A stretch of DNA of 64,000 bases from Hirundichthys speculiger (lineage: Eukaryota; Chordata; Actinopteri; Beloniformes; Exocoetidae): positions 496,001-560,000 of the forward strand of contig JAGFBZ010001970.1 of NCBI GenBank assembly GCA_018398805.1, in the 5' to 3' direction. The translations under genes and the position numbers were made by a program. The notes below the pieces were generated by a model. It did no database searches, had not been told where the DNA came from, and saw only the letters and a program-made list of their open reading frames with translations. This document shows positions 63,561-64,000 of the stretch, in pieces. Within the stretch, counting starts at the first letter, position 1. The number at the start of each line of letters is the position of its first letter.

Positions 63561-64000
63561 CTGCAGTTAAAAACTCTGTGAAGCAAAAATTGCTTTCAGA
63601 GATGTAAATGACTCCTGATTGTACTGAAGCATTAACTACTGTTGACAGGAATTGAAAATATATAGGCCCAATCAATGCAGCCCGTTATCAAGTTCACTTA
63701 TGCGGAGTCTTAAACTCCTGTAAACAGCATCCTCAGTCATTTCAAACCGACGGGATCTGTCATGTTGCATGTTTCGTGAGACCTCTGAGCTTTCTGTCCA
63801 AGTGTCTGTTTCCAGTTAGCATACTGTTTTCCCTTGTCTATTACTTCAGACACTGTGGCAACCTGAAGCAGAGCTTTAAAAAAGAAAAAAAAAAAAAAAG
63901 AGCAGAAAGAGAGGGGTGACCGAGCAGTTAAGGGAACAAAACAGCAAGAGAATGAGCGTAGAGAGGGATTAGCTGTCAGGGAAAATGTGAGGCTAATTGA

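Larger units (their letters stand above)
49344..64000. other. upstream flank of snta1, no gene supported
   Basis: I searched for exons of plausible neighbours and found none. Open frames are short, without recognisable domains, and often fall in simple repeats. Stretches without any nameable feature include 52179-54447, 56072-58978, 60781-63529 and 63561-64000. Parts of 61500-62150 are dense in ATTA/TAAT motifs. Confidence 0.55.

Overview
The window looks like a piece of a ray-finned fish nuclear genome, probably a percomorph teleost. It is AT-rich with large introns, many mono- and dinucleotide runs, and a dense load of hAT, Tc1/mariner and non-LTR repeats of the kinds usual in teleosts. Nothing bacterial, viral or organellar was seen.

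One protein-coding gene can be reconstructed completely. It is a syntrophin on the minus strand, running from an ATG at 49224 to a TGA at 10333 in eight coding exons. Every junction is GT-AG and every phase agrees. The 487-residue product has the split PH1, PDZ, PH2 and SU layout of syntrophins. Its sequence fits alpha-1 syntrophin (snta1) better than the beta or gamma forms. Six exons lie within about 4.6 kb (10333-14920). Exon 2 (40452-40637) and exon 1 (48942-49224) are separated from them and from each other by introns of 25.5 kb and 8.3 kb. The probable 3' UTR runs down to about 9010. The first exon and putative promoter form a small GC/CpG-rich patch followed upstream by a (CA)n tract.

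Layout: 1-9000 is sequence downstream of snta1, with an inverted duplicated repeat carrying a hAT MITE, a (TA)n tract and a degraded hAT-like element. 9010-49224 is snta1. Its large intron 2 holds a Tc1/mariner relic, an RTE-like LINE broken by a hAT element that is itself broken by another element, and three DNA transposons almost end to end at 34982-37477. Intron 1 holds an L1-like 3' end, an unrecognised coding-like stretch, a degenerate tandem repeat and a DNA element with a Myb/SANT-like ORF. 49344-64000 lies upstream of snta1. No gene can be supported there, only SINE/LINE tails, a Tc1 relic split by a hAT MITE, hairpins and homopolymer tracts.

No new biological system was found. The best-supported observations are the complete syntrophin gene model and the nested or clustered transposons whose edges are fixed by 8-bp target-site duplications.
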